Assembly: GCA_964418595.1 (NCBI GenBank)
Contig: CAYQMF010000023.1
Span: forward strand, 1-64,000
Source of the DNA: CAYQMF01 sp964418595
Lineage (GTDB): Bacteria; Planctomycetota; UBA1135; UBA2386
DNA length: 64,000 nt
Direction: 5' to 3'
Part shown: piece by piece, positions 17,882 to 27,372 of the stretch
Numbering within the stretch: position 1 is the first letter of the stretch
How the letters are laid out: every line of letters starts with the position of its first letter
Made by a program: the position numbers and the translations under genes
Notes under the pieces: generated by a model
Told to the model about the DNA's origin: nothing
The model's input: the letters and a program-made list of their open reading frames with translations, nothing else
The model's database searches: none

Positions 17882-18462
17882 TGGACCCGTGGTTCGCCAA
17901 AGGCGCGGTCCTTCTCGCCAGCGTGGTCCTCGTCGGGATCCGGGCGCCGTACGGGCACCGCAGCAGCAGGGTCAAGGTCATCGCGAGCCATCGCACGCGC
18001 CTCGAGGCGATCCTGCTCACGATCGCCTGGGTCGCGTTCTTCGTGCCGCTGGTCTGGGTGGCGAGTTCGTGGTTCGCCTGGGCCGACTACCCGCTGCGCA
18101 CCTGGCCGTACGTCGCTGGCCTGCTGTGCTACGGGTTCGGGTTGTGGGTCTTCCTGCGCTCGCACCGCGACCTCGGCGATGCGTGGTCGATCACGCTCGA
18201 ACTCCGCGAGGGCCAGCGGGTGGTGTCGCAGGGCGTGTACCAGCGCATCCGTCACCCGATGTACCTGGGTCTGCTCGTGTACAGCCTGGGCCAGGCCTTC
18301 GTGCTGCCCAACTGGGTCGCGGGTCCGTCCTACCTCGTGGCGATGGGGCTGCTCGTGGCGCTGCGCCTCGGCCCGGAGGAGCGCATGATGCGCGAGAAGT
18401 TCGGCTCGGAGTACGTCGCGTACTGCGCCCGCACCAAGCGACTGTTCGCGGGCCTCTGGTGA
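17881..18462 (+). CDS. Isoprenylcysteine carboxyl methyltransferase-like (ICMT/PEMT) membrane protein
   Basis: 193 residues, with about five hydrophobic helices and the C-terminal ICMT/phospholipid methyltransferase signature: GVYQRIRHPMYLGLL (about 120-134) followed by GPEERMMREKFGSEYVAYCARTKR. The family uses SAM to methylate lipids or small membrane molecules; in bacteria the substrate is usually unknown. The ATG overlaps the stop of the preceding small membrane gene. It converges with the selenoprotein gene, with 22 nt between stops. Confidence 0.85.
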   Translation: MDPWFAKGAVLLASVVLVGIRAPYGHRSSRVKVIASHRTRLEAILLTIAWVAFFVPLVWVASSWFAWADYPLRTWPYVAGLLCYGFGLWVFLRSHRDLGDAWSITLELREGQRVVSQGVYQRIRHPMYLGLLVYSLGQAFVLPNWVAGPSYLVAMGLLVALRLGPEERMMREKFGSEYVAYCARTKRLFAGLW

Positions 18463-18484
18463 TCGGCGCCGAGGCTCCGGTCGG

Positions 18485-19507
18485 CTATTTGCCGTCCTTG
18501 CCGGCCTTGAGCGCTTCGAGCTGCTCCTCGAGCTGGCTCAGGTAACGCCGCAGCCGGGCGTCGCCGGCCTTGGCCTTCTTGACGTGATCGAGCATCTCCT
18601 GAAACAGCGCGACGTCCTTGGTCTTGGTCGCGTGCGCGAAGATGTACTGCCAGAACGAGGTCTCCGTCGTGGTGGTCGGCACCTGCCCGGCCCGGAACAT
18701 CGCGAGGAACCTCTCACCGCCGACGTGCTGCGCATCGCGCGGGGTCTGGCGCAGGATCTCGCTGAACTGCAGGTTCACGAGCTTCTGGGCGACCGCTCCC
18801 TGTTCGTCGGCGGGGATCGCGACTTCCTTGGCGCGCGCGACCATCTCGGCGTGCGGCCGGTTGCCCATGTCGAGCTCGAGCCGGAACAGCTCCAGCTTCT
18901 TCGCCGGCGACGCCTTGCCGCTGGCGACGAGCGCGTTGAGGCCCTTCCAGGTCTCCATCTCGACGTACGCCTTCTCCAGTTGCTCGACCGGAGTCACGTG
19001 GCCGACCTGCTTCAGCAGGTTGCCCTCGGCGTCGAGGTAGCTCATCGTCGGGAAGCCGATCCCGCCCTTCTCGGACAGGAGGTTGGGGTACGGCTCGTCG
19101 GCAACGCGCGACGTGTTGTGCAGGAAGAGGACGACCTTCTCCGACCACGTGGCGAACTCGTCGGTGGAGAGCACACGGCTCTCCAGGTCATCGCACGGGG
19201 GTCAACCCGCGTAGCTGCGGGTGAAGTAGCAGAGGATGAGCTTGTTCTCCTTCTTGGCCTGCGCGCGCGCCGCGTCGTAGTCGAGCACCCAGGCCGCGTT
19301 CTGGAACACCGGCTTGGCGAGCTTCTCGGCGCGTTTGGCGATCAGCTCGTCTTGCGTCGGTGCCTGCCGTTGGGCCGGCGCGGCGACGATCTTGGCGGCC
19401 GGGACCGCGGGTTTCTTCTCCTCCTGCGCGGCGGTCGCGCCGGCGAGGAGGGCCGCGGTGAGCGGGGCGGCCAGCAAGGCGATGGGGAGGGGGCGTTGCG
19501 TCTGCAT
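18485..19507 (-). CDS. Exported thioredoxin-like selenoprotein (in-frame TGA read as selenocysteine)
   Basis: Read through one TGA at 19204-19202, the frame gives 340 residues: a signal peptide (LLAGATAA, then Gln), a lysine/proline-rich linker, and a thioredoxin-like domain in which the active site is FTRSYAG-Sec102-Pro-Pro-Cys105-DDLE. The TGA sits exactly where the first redox Cys of a CxxC motif is expected, and both sides stay in one frame with homology-like text continuing (SRVLSTDEFATWSEKVVLFL, GGIGFPTMSYLDAEGN). The cis-Pro loop (GFPT) is present. A bacterial SECIS-like hairpin follows the TGA. A C-terminal helical region of about 130 residues follows. No selA, selB, selD or tRNA-Sec is in the window. 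The alternative is a nonsense mutation. Presumed role: thiol redox or disulfide exchange in the cell envelope. Confidence 0.82.
19165..19204 (-). promoter_or_regulatory. Bacterial SECIS-like element after the selenocysteine TGA
   Basis: On the coding strand, TGA (19204-19202) is followed 16 nt later by an 8-bp perfect stem, TGGAGAGC (19185-19178) and GCTCTCCA (19172-19165), closing a 5-nt loop CGTGT. The loop has a G at its second position, and that G lies about 25 nt after the TGA. Bacterial SECIS elements are in-coding hairpins just downstream of the UGA with a G near the start of a small apical loop, so this fits. It would be bound by SelB. Confidence 0.75.
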
Positions 19508-19532
19508 GTGTGTCTCCGATCGGGGCGGCGGG

Positions 19533-19538
19533 AGTCTA
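19533..19538 (-). promoter_or_regulatory. Candidate -10 element TAGACT before the selenoprotein gene
   Basis: TAGACT on the minus strand, 25 nt upstream of the ATG at 19507 and overlapping the end of the upstream gene. Same hexamer as before 11746 and 52949. No clear -35 box. Confidence 0.35.
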
Positions 19539-22100
19539 ACGCAGACCACCGACGCGCGTGTCGATCGCGTTGCTGAAGGTGAGGTTGAGCTGGTTGGCGC
19601 CCGGATCGAGGCACCACCACTGCGTGTACACGTGCGAGTCGATGAGGCCCGTGTCGCTCGGGATGGGGAAGGCGAAGGTCGCGCCGCCCGCGCCGTTGGT
19701 GCCGAGCCCGAACGGCACGTCGACCGCGACGTACTGCGTGCACCCTGGAGCGAGCGGCCCGAGCGGCAGGGGAAGCAGCAGGCCGAGCCACACCGAGGCG
19801 CTCGCGCCGACGAGGAAGAACGCCCCGCTGTTCGGCCGACCCCGCGCCAGCGTGTGGGTCACGGTCTGGCCGGTCTCCGGCGTGCCGGAGGTCGTATGCA
19901 GGTCGACGCCGCTCGTGCCCGCGCAGCCGACCCCGAACGGCGTCAGCGCGCCCGTGACGTGCTCGTAGTACTCGGCCACCGCGGTCGAGTCGCGCGTCAG
20001 GGTGACGCTCGCGGTCAGCGCACCGAGGGTCTGGTCCACGCCGTTCACCCGCCAGCGCTTGAACGGCACGCCCCCTGCCGTCGCCGGCGCGGTGAACCGC
20101 ACCAGGGTCTGATCGCGGTAGAAGCGGGCGAACGGCGTGGTGCCGTTCTGCGCCCCGACCAGATCGAGCACGCTCACCGCGATGTTCACGCCGCCCGTCG
20201 TGTGCAGCGAGGTCACGTCGACCTTGCGCACCGCGACGTAGCGCACCTCCGCGGTGGCGCCGACCACGCCGATGTCGGGCACGTCGATGAGCGCCTGACC
20301 CGCCGGCTGGCCCACGCCGTTCACGAGCCAGCGGTCGAGGACGTAGCCGACGGTGCCGCTCACGAACTGGATCGGCGCGGCCAGGGTGTAGCCCTGACGC
20401 GGCGCGAAGCGCCGTACGAAGTTGGTGTTGCCGTCCTTTCGTCCGTCGAGGTCGGTCTGCGCGAGGGTGATGGGCACGGCGTTGACCGGACCCGACAGAA
20501 CGGTGAGGTTCACCGTGATCGGCGCGCAACCGGGTCCGTCGCCGAACCACACGTAGCGCGGCTCGCTCGCCGCGTCCTGCGGGCCGCCGTTCTGGGCCAT
20601 GCCGGTGGCGATCCAACTGCACGGCAGCAGGGGGTGCCGCATCACGGTGAAGTAGTCACCCCACTGGTTGCCGGCCGGCCCGTGCGTGCCGGTGGAGATC
20701 GACGTCGCCGTGAGCCCCGCGAACGACGCACCCGCCGGCACGACGAATGCCGCCGACTGCGGGTACACCGTGCCGCCGCCGATGACGATCACGCCTCCCG
20801 TGGCGCCGGTGTCGTTCGAGCAACCGGCCGCGTAGAGGAAGGCCGAGGTCGGGTTCCAGATGTCGTCGTCGGCGATGTTGGTGCGGTCGGCGGTGCGGAA
20901 GCGGGACACGCGCGTGTACGCCTGCGGCCGCGCGGCACCGTTGGCATTGCAGCCCCACAGGAACCCGATCTCCGTCGCGTTGCCGTACGCGCCACGGATC
21001 CGGCCCACGCACCGCCCGGCCCAGTCGCGCCCGTCGGGGCCCGGCGCGGTGGCCGGCGTGTTCACGAAGGCCGCGACGGTGCGATCGTTCCAGGTGTTGA
21101 CCGCGGTGGCCTCGTCGTGCTCGTACACGCGCACGGTGGTCGTGTTGAGGAGCGCGCCGAACCAGATCTTGCCGCCGGTCACGCCGTTCGAGAACCGGTA
21201 GGCGAAGCCGCCGAAGGTCGCGCTCGTCCCGTACGACCAGGCAGGGCTTGCGACGGCATCGCGAAGGTCGTTCAGGCTTATCCGCCAACGCACGGAGCCC
21301 ACGAGGTTCACTGGGTTGGCGAAGTCGTACACGTTCGCGGCCACGTGCAGGTGGTCCTGCGCATAGGCGAGGTCGGGGAAGTCGAGCCAGCGGTTGGCCG
21401 GGTAGCCGAAGTCCTCCGGGATCCAGTCGTAGTACGACCACACCGCGTCCATCAGGTTGTTGCGACCGCGCGCGACCGCGATGCGGTAGCGGTTGTGCAC
21501 GGGGCCGCGGACGTACTGCAGGAGCCAGATCGTGATGTCGCGCGACGGCACGTAGACCGTGCGCTGGTCGCAGCAGAACCCGCCGTCGGACGCCGGGAAC
21601 GTGGTGTAGGGACTCGCGTGCACCCAGGTCTTGCCGGAGTCGATCGAGGTCGCCGCGTACCAGTTGCCGGTCTGGAACGCGATGTCGCGACAGAGCGCCG
21701 CGCTCGGTTCGCCGACGTACGAGGTCGCCGCCCCGGCCGGCTTGCACACCGAGTTCACGAAGAAGGTGACGGCCTGCGGCGCGGCGCCGAGGTTGCTCGG
21801 TGGGCTGAGCGGCTGCGGCTCACGCCCGGTACCGATCGGCAGGGGGGCGTCTCGATGCGGGGGGAGGACGGGGAGGATCGCGGTGGGGGGCGGAGGCACC
21901 GCCGGCGCATCGGCGCGCGGCGCAGCGTCGTGGCGGCGCACAACCCCGCCGACGAGGTCGCGCGCCTGACCGCTGGCCTGCGCGCGCGGCGCTTCCACCG
22001 CGACGGCGAAGGTCACCGCGAGCAAGCACGCGATCGGAACCCGCGACGCGACGGGGAGCCCGTTGCGCGTCGAGACGAGACGCACGGTACGCAGAGACAT
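19536..22100 (-). CDS. Large secreted protein with sialidase/BNR-like propeller and C-terminal planctomycete-type module
   Basis: 854 residues. A GACAGGAGTC ribosome site precedes the ATG, and a signal peptide with a RAQAS site follows. Residues about 100-480 look like a beta-propeller in the BNR/sialidase style, with ATSIDSGKTWVHASPYTTFPASDGG (Asp-box-like SxDxGxTW) and long aromatic strands. Beta sandwiches follow (VNAVPITLAQ, YVLDRWLVNG). The last about 140 residues (FGVGCAGTSG, APGCTQYVAVDVP, SHVYTQWWCLDPGANQLNLTFSN) resemble the C-terminal module of other exported proteins in this window. No catalytic role can be assigned. TATCCT at 22188-22183 may be the -10 box. Confidence 0.75.
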   Translation of the reverse strand: MSLRTVRLVSTRNGLPVASRVPIACLLAVTFAVAVEAPRAQASGQARDLVGGVVRRHDAAPRADAPAVPPPPTAILPVLPPHRDAPLPIGTGREPQPLSPPSNLGAAPQAVTFFVNSVCKPAGAATSYVGEPSAALCRDIAFQTGNWYAATSIDSGKTWVHASPYTTFPASDGGFCCDQRTVYVPSRDITIWLLQYVRGPVHNRYRIAVARGRNNLMDAVWSYYDWIPEDFGYPANRWLDFPDLAYAQDHLHVAANVYDFANPVNLVGSVRWRISLNDLRDAVASPAWSYGTSATFGGFAYRFSNGVTGGKIWFGALLNTTTVRVYEHDEATAVNTWNDRTVAAFVNTPATAPGPDGRDWAGRCVGRIRGAYGNATEIGFLWGCNANGAARPQAYTRVSRFRTADRTNIADDDIWNPTSAFLYAAGCSNDTGATGGVIVIGGGTVYPQSAAFVVPAGASFAGLTATSISTGTHGPAGNQWGDYFTVMRHPLLPCSWIATGMAQNGGPQDAASEPRYVWFGDGPGCAPITVNLTVLSGPVNAVPITLAQTDLDGRKDGNTNFVRRFAPRQGYTLAAPIQFVSGTVGYVLDRWLVNGVGQPAGQALIDVPDIGVVGATAEVRYVAVRKVDVTSLHTTGGVNIAVSVLDLVGAQNGTTPFARFYRDQTLVRFTAPATAGGVPFKRWRVNGVDQTLGALTASVTLTRDSTAVAEYYEHVTGALTPFGVGCAGTSGVDLHTTSGTPETGQTVTHTLARGRPNSGAFFLVGASASVWLGLLLPLPLGPLAPGCTQYVAVDVPFGLGTNGAGGATFAFPIPSDTGLIDSHVYTQWWCLDPGANQLNLTFSNAIDTRVGGLR

Positions 22101-22239
22101 GGGGCGACTCCTGTCCGGGAACGACGCCGGCGGGAGCCAACGCGGAGACGCAGCTCGCCGTGGCGTACGAGAGCGAGCCCGGAGGATAGCGCGCGTGGGG
22201 CGTGCACGCCCAGGCGACGGGCGCGGAATGCACGCACGC

Positions 22240-22264
22240 GGCCGCCGCGACGGACGCGGCGGCC
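22240..22264 (-). terminator. 10-bp GC hairpin after the stop at 22279
   Basis: Perfect arms 22240-22249 (GGCCGCCGCG) and 22255-22264 with a 5-nt loop. On the minus strand it begins 14 nt after the stop of the upstream gene. There is no T run, so termination efficiency is uncertain. Confidence 0.6.
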
Positions 22265-22278
22265 GGAACCAGGCAGCC

Positions 22279-23496
22279 CTACAGGCTGCCGATCGTGAAC
22301 TTGATGCCGCCGGTGTGGGCGATCGGGAAGCCCGCCGCACCTGGATCCGCGAACAGACCCTGCATGGTGATCTGCGCGCCGCACAGGCTCACGGTCCACG
22401 GGACCTCGATGCACACCTCACTCACGCCGGCCGCGTTGAACGCAGGCAGGCCGAACGTGGTGAGGATGGGGGAGATGGCGAGCGTGCCGAACGGCGGCAC
22501 GGGGATGCACGGCATCGCGCCACCGCCGACGAACACCGTGGGTGCCGACCCGGGCATGCCGTTGCGGATGCGCAGGTCAGTGCGACCGCAGACGAACAGC
22601 GGGTTCGGATCCCAGACCGGGATGCCGTTGGTGCCTGCCTTGCCGACGCAATAGGGTTCCACCAGCGCCGGGTCGCAGCACGGGATCTGCCGGTCGCAGG
22701 CGAGCCCGACGTAGAACCGCTGGGCGCGGCCCGGCCCGATGGTGACGTCCTGCCACTGGTAGCCGTTGGTCCAGTCACCGGGGCCGAACGGGATGCCGGC
22801 GTTGGCGAGGTTGTCGATCACCGCGTTGGTGCACAGGGACTGCGCGGACGTGGCGCCGAACGGGGCGGTGAGGAAGTTGTTCCAGCCGCAGCCGAGGTGG
22901 TAGGCCTTCACGGCGCAGGCCGCGTCGGTGATCTCGATCTGCCGTGGCGGTCCGACGAACACCGCGTTGTCGGTGCCGGCCGTGGCGCACACGTCGAAGT
23001 CGGCGTAGTGGAACACGTTCACCACGATCGGCGTGGTCGTGGGGTTGGAGAGTTCGAGGCAGATGCTGGCGACGCCGCCCGTGAGCGACGCGGCGTTGGC
23101 CGTCGAGTAGACGCGGGACGTGATCCGGGCGTTGATGCCCTTGCCGTCGAGGTTGAGCCACTCGATGACGGCGGAGTCACCCGTGGGGCTCACCGCGATC
23201 GGCGACGCGGGGTTGACGAGACCGCTGGCCGCGTCGCGGCTGAAGCTGTGCTCGCGGGTGTCGGTGGCGATGCGGTAGAACCAGGAGTTGGCGAACAACT
23301 GGTCCTGGCCGGCGACGCCGTTCCAGCGGAGGTTGGACGAGCCGCCGGCCACGAGGTTCGTGGCGGGCAGGAAACCGGAGTTGAACGTGTACGACACGTT
23401 CGCCGTGCAGGCGCTGTTGATGGTGACGGCAGTCTGCGCCGTCACGCCGACGGCGAGGCCGAGGGCGGTGAGCAGGGTGAGGGATCCGATGCGCAT
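22279..23496 (-). CDS. Secreted Cys-rich protein of unknown function
   Basis: 405 residues with a signal peptide (LLTALGLAVGVTA, then Gln). The mature protein is beta-rich and Asn/Thr/Gly-rich, with about 17 cysteines, many in spaced pairs (IPCCDPALVEPYCVGKAGTNG, SLCGAQITMQGL), suggesting disulfides outside the cytoplasm. It ends with TGGIKFTIGSL. No family is recognised. A hairpin follows it; it is upstream of and co-directional with the secreted propeller gene, but separated by 178 nt. Confidence 0.7.
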   Translation of the reverse strand: MRIGSLTLLTALGLAVGVTAQTAVTINSACTANVSYTFNSGFLPATNLVAGGSSNLRWNGVAGQDQLFANSWFYRIATDTREHSFSRDAASGLVNPASPIAVSPTGDSAVIEWLNLDGKGINARITSRVYSTANAASLTGGVASICLELSNPTTTPIVVNVFHYADFDVCATAGTDNAVFVGPPRQIEITDAACAVKAYHLGCGWNNFLTAPFGATSAQSLCTNAVIDNLANAGIPFGPGDWTNGYQWQDVTIGPGRAQRFYVGLACDRQIPCCDPALVEPYCVGKAGTNGIPVWDPNPLFVCGRTDLRIRNGMPGSAPTVFVGGGAMPCIPVPPFGTLAISPILTTFGLPAFNAAGVSEVCIEVPWTVSLCGAQITMQGLFADPGAAGFPIAHTGGIKFTIGSL

Positions 23497-23745
23497 GGTG
23501 GGATTCGGGACAGGATGCTCGTGCGGCGGCGCACCCGAGGCCGGGTGAGAAGCGACACCCCACGACCGTCGGCGACGATAGATCCTCGGGCCGGGCGTGA
23601 CCACCCCTCCCACGGGTCAACGAGGTCGACGGGTCACTGGGAGGCGCGGGAGACTCGTTGCGGCGGGACGGATGCGCGATCGACCGACGCAGCGCTGGTT
23701 TGTCCGCCCCGGAACATGGCGCCGGCGTGCGATCATCGCCAGCCG

Positions 23746-25491
23746 ATGCCTCGCGCCGAACCGTGTCCTCCGCCGGCGTCCGTGCTGTTGGCGCTCGCGC
23801 TCCTGGGGAGCCTGACCGCGTACGCGACGGCACCCCTCTTCGTCGTACCGCAGCTCGAGCCGGACGACTACCGCTACCTGGAGCTGGTCGACGATCTCCG
23901 CGCCGGGCGCATCGGTTGGCTCGGGGCGTCGATCATCGAGAACCGCTGGGACCACCTCTGGTGGATCGACATCGACGCGGCGGTGCGCTTCTTCCGCCCC
24001 ACCCTCTTCGCCAGCTACCGATTCGATGTCTGGCTGCACGGCGGCGCACCCGCGGGGCTCGTCGCCACGAACGTGGCCCTCATGCTCCTCTGCGAGCTGC
24101 TGGCGGCGGCGGTGTTCTTCCGCGTGCTGGCGCCGCCGTCGACCGCGACCGGCCTGCGCCCCTGGCTTCCGCCCGTCCTCGCGAGCAGTCTCTTTGCGGC
24201 GTTTGCGTGCCACGCCGAGAGCCTGTGGTACATCGCCGGGCGCAACGAGACGCTGGCGGCCGCCCCGTTCCTCGGGGCCCTCGCCCTGCACGCGTGGGCA
24301 GGCCGGCCTGCGGTGCGCCTCCTCGCCCTGCCTTGCTTCGGGCTCGCGCTGCTCGGCAAGGAAGTGACCCTCGCGCTGCCGCTGGTGGCACTCGGCCTCG
24401 ACCGGGTCCTCGGTCCGCCTGGGACGACGTTGCGCTCGTGCCTCGCGGCGGGACGGTCGGTGTACGTCGGCTACGCCGCAGTCGGCCTCGCCTATGTCGT
24501 CGCCCGCCAGCTCGTGCTCTCGGCGGCGGGGGGCTCGGCCGTCGTCGCGCCCTACCTCTGCTCTCCGCTCGACCCGGGCTACCTCAGCCACGTCGCGCTC
24601 CAGCTCCGCGCCTACGCCGAGAACCTGTTCTTCGCGGCGATCACGCCGCCGTTCCTCCACCCTGGGGCAGCGGCGCGCGCGCTGGTCCCCGGCGGAGACC
24701 TGCTCGTGGCGGCGGCGGTGGTGTTCCTGCTCGCACGCCTCCGGCGCGAGCCGCGGTTCTGGTTCTTCGTCGCGCTCGGCCTGCTGACCTGGCTCCCCGC
24801 CAGCGTCGCGTACGTGAGCGAGCGCTATCTCTTCCTGCCCTCGTTCGCGCTGGCGGGCGCGGCGGGCGTGTGGCTGCGCAGCGCGCGCCGCGACCGGCTC
24901 GTCGCGCTCGCTCTCGTCGGCGTCTGGATCGTCAGCCAGGTCGGCATGCTGCGCTACAAGAACGCGGACATCAGCCAGCGCAGCAGCGAGACGCAGGCGC
25001 TGCGGCATCTCCTGCAGCCCGTACGCGACGCGATCCCTCGCGGCGCGCGCGTGCTGCTCGTGAGCTTTCCGGGCGACGTGTTCCACGCGCAGTTCGTCGA
25101 GAGCGTGTTGCGCCGCGAACTGGGTGACGCGTCGCTCGCGTGCCGCGTGCTCAGCGTCCTGCCCGACGATCCTGCCCTCGTGCGCAACCCGAAGTTGGGG
25201 ACGGCCGACGATCACACTCTCGAGATGCGCGCTGTGCCCGCCCTGATGCAGGTGCCGTCGTTCCCGTTCCCTTGGCGTCCGCTGCAGCCGGGCCTGCGCG
25301 TCGCGTCGCCGCGCCTCGGCTTCACGGTGGAGGTCCTCGCTGGAGACGGCGCGAGCGCCCAACACCTGCGCGTCACGTCGGAACGACCGCTGCGCGACTG
25401 CGTGCTGCTCGCCTTCACGCCACCCGACAACCCGGGTCTCCTGCCGCGCGGTGAGATGATCCGGCGCGGCCGCCTGCAGCTACTGCGCTGA
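23746..25491 (+). CDS. Polytopic membrane protein, glycosyltransferase/PMT-like
   Basis: 581 residues with about 10-11 hydrophobic helices in residues 1-400. The first loop has QLEPDDYRYLELVDDL and the central part SLWYIAGRNETLAAAPFLGALALHAWA, and YVSERYLFLPSFALAGAAGV is near the last helices; the latter resembles the GT-C tetratricopeptide-linked mannosyltransferase group (SERYLYLPS). GT-C enzymes transfer sugars from lipid carriers across the membrane. The last about 160 residues are soluble and periplasmic by inference. Start ATG chosen as the first in the hydrophobic frame. It converges with the amidohydrolase, 12 nt between stops. Substrate unknown. Confidence 0.7.
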   Translation: MPRAEPCPPPASVLLALALLGSLTAYATAPLFVVPQLEPDDYRYLELVDDLRAGRIGWLGASIIENRWDHLWWIDIDAAVRFFRPTLFASYRFDVWLHGGAPAGLVATNVALMLLCELLAAAVFFRVLAPPSTATGLRPWLPPVLASSLFAAFACHAESLWYIAGRNETLAAAPFLGALALHAWAGRPAVRLLALPCFGLALLGKEVTLALPLVALGLDRVLGPPGTTLRSCLAAGRSVYVGYAAVGLAYVVARQLVLSAAGGSAVVAPYLCSPLDPGYLSHVALQLRAYAENLFFAAITPPFLHPGAAARALVPGGDLLVAAAVVFLLARLRREPRFWFFVALGLLTWLPASVAYVSERYLFLPSFALAGAAGVWLRSARRDRLVALALVGVWIVSQVGMLRYKNADISQRSSETQALRHLLQPVRDAIPRGARVLLVSFPGDVFHAQFVESVLRRELGDASLACRVLSVLPDDPALVRNPKLGTADDHTLEMRAVPALMQVPSFPFPWRPLQPGLRVASPRLGFTVEVLAGDGASAQHLRVTSERPLRDCVLLAFTPPDNPGLLPRGEMIRRGRLQLLR

Positions 25492-25503
25492 CCCGTCCCG
25501 CGC

Positions 25504-27228
25504 CTACCGCGCGGCGTCGTATGCGACCTTGCCGCCGACGATCGTGTAGAGCACGCGCGCATCGACGATCTCGTTCTCCGGCACCGTCAGGATGTCGCGC
25601 GACAGCACGACGATGTCGGCGAGCTTGCCCGGCACGAGCGAACCCTTCTGGTCCTCCTCGAAGGCGGCGAAGGCGCAGTCCAGCGTGTAGGACTTCAGGG
25701 CCTCCATGCGCGTGAGCGCCTGGTCGGCATGGAAGGTCGAGCCGTCCTTCAGGCGGCGGGTCACGGTGGCGTGGAAGCTCGCGATCGGGTCGACGTCCTC
25801 GACCGGCGCGTCGGTGCCGTTGGTGACCACCGCCCCGCCGTCGAGCAGCTTGCGCCAGACGTAGGCGCCGGCGGCCGCGCGCTCCGCGCCGAGGCGCGGC
25901 ACGACGTAGGGCGCGTCGGACGTGCAGTGGATGCCCTGCATCGACGCGATCACGCCGAGCTCGCCGAAGCGCGGGATGTCGTCGGGATGGATGTGCTGGG
26001 CGTGTTCGATCCGCCAGCGCAGCGCGCGGCCGTCGCGGCCGGCCCACACCTTCTCGTAGATGTCGAGCACCTCGCGGTTGGCGCGGTCGCCGATCGCGTG
26101 TACGCACACCTGGAAGCCGTGCTCGAGCCCGAGCCGCGCGGTCTCGGTGACGCTCTCGACCGTCGAGGTCTCGAGGCCGCGGCTGTCCGGCGCGTCGGCG
26201 TACGGCTCGAGCAGCCACGCACCGCGCGAGCCGAGCGCGCCGTCGATGCTGCGCTTGAGCGCGCGCACGGTGAGAAAGTGATCGCCGACGTCGAGGAGCC
26301 TGTACTCCGCCAGGCGCTGCGCGAGCAGCGCGTTGCTGGTGCGCAGCATCACCCAGAGGCGCACGCCGAGCTGGCCTTCCTCCGCCATCTTGCGCAGCAC
26401 GTCGACGGTCTCGAAGTCGGAGCCCGCGTCCTGGAAGCTGGTGATGCCCTTCGCCAGGCACTCGTCGGCGGCGAGCCGGGCCTGGGTGCGCGTGTCGGCC
26501 GCGCGCTGCCCCGGCGAACGCCGTGCCTCACGCGCGGTCTGCGCGCGCGCGACGAGCCACGCCGCGGTTTCGCTGAACGCGCCGGTCGGCCGGCCCGCGC
26601 CGTCCTTGATGATCTCGCCCCCGGGCGGATCCTCGGTCGCCGCCGTCACGCCGGCGAGCTCCATCGCCTTTTGGTTGAAGAAGCTCGCGTGGCCGCTGGC
26701 GTGCGTGAGCGCGACGGGGTTGTCGGGCGAGACCGCGCTCAAGGAGTCGTGCGTCGGGAAGCCGCGCACGTGCACTTCCGGCCGCTTGCTCCACTTCTCC
26801 TGGTGCCAGCCGCGCCCCACGATCCACTCGCCGGGTTTGGCGCGCTGCACCGCGGCCGCGACCATCGCGACGATCTGGTCCCAGTTGTCGACCTTGGTGA
26901 GGTCGAGGATCTGGCGGCTGTAGCCAAGGCCCACGAAGTGGCCGTGTCCTTCGATGAAGCCGGGGATCGCCAGGCGACCTTTCAGGTCGATCACGCGCGT
27001 CTGTTCGCCGACGAGGCCGCTCGCCTCGGCGTCGGCGCCGAGCGCGACGATGCGGCCGCCGCGTGCGGCCAGCGCGTGCACCGTGCCGAGCTCGGGGTCG
27101 ACGGTGACGATGCGGCCGTTGCGCAGTACCAGGTCAGCGGGGGCCGGCGCCTGCGCCGGGGCCCTCGAGACGAGGCACGCGACGGCGAAGGCGAGGACGG
27201 AGTGCGCGACGGAAGCGGGGGAAGGCAT
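25504..27228 (-). CDS. Secreted YtcJ-like metal-dependent amidohydrolase
   Basis: 574 residues with a signal peptide ending RAPA before Gln. Typical of the amidohydrolase_3/YtcJ group: the metal-binding HxH is His95/His97 in FIEGHGHFVGLG, followed by TSFQDAGSDF, VCVHAIGDRANREVLD, WRIEHAQHIHPDDIPRF and TNGTDAPVEDVDP with the late metal Asp, then the C-terminal strand LVPGKLADIVVLSRDI. These enzymes hydrolyse C-N bonds of unknown small molecules. The motif set is complete. TACGCT at 27269-27264 could be the -10 box. It is divergent from the TerB-like gene. Confidence 0.9.
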   Translation of the reverse strand: MPSPASVAHSVLAFAVACLVSRAPAQAPAPADLVLRNGRIVTVDPELGTVHALAARGGRIVALGADAEASGLVGEQTRVIDLKGRLAIPGFIEGHGHFVGLGYSRQILDLTKVDNWDQIVAMVAAAVQRAKPGEWIVGRGWHQEKWSKRPEVHVRGFPTHDSLSAVSPDNPVALTHASGHASFFNQKAMELAGVTAATEDPPGGEIIKDGAGRPTGAFSETAAWLVARAQTAREARRSPGQRAADTRTQARLAADECLAKGITSFQDAGSDFETVDVLRKMAEEGQLGVRLWVMLRTSNALLAQRLAEYRLLDVGDHFLTVRALKRSIDGALGSRGAWLLEPYADAPDSRGLETSTVESVTETARLGLEHGFQVCVHAIGDRANREVLDIYEKVWAGRDGRALRWRIEHAQHIHPDDIPRFGELGVIASMQGIHCTSDAPYVVPRLGAERAAAGAYVWRKLLDGGAVVTNGTDAPVEDVDPIASFHATVTRRLKDGSTFHADQALTRMEALKSYTLDCAFAAFEEDQKGSLVPGKLADIVVLSRDILTVPENEIVDARVLYTIVGGKVAYDAAR

Positions 27229-27372
27229 GGGTCTTGGTGTGGAAGGAGGACCGCGGCCTTCGGAGCGTAACCCGCCGGTCCGGTGGGCCCATCGCGTCTT
27301 CGCCCGGCGCTGCGTCGCGCCCGTGCCGGGAAGGTCATGGCGCCGCGCGCGTCGCGACGCTCCACTGTCGCG

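Noticed and set aside
13459..18462. Very long open frame (1,667 codons) on the plus strand, antisense to the GH2 gene
   Set aside because: It is a GC-rich shadow frame: the GH2 and neighbouring genes on the other frames have recognisable domains and signal peptides, whereas this one has an Arg/Ala/Pro-rich random composition.
19202..19204. TGA read as a true stop, making two separate genes or a pseudogene
   Set aside because: Both halves are in the same frame, the TGA is at the redox Cys position and a hairpin of SECIS type follows, so selenocysteine is the better explanation, although resequencing is needed.
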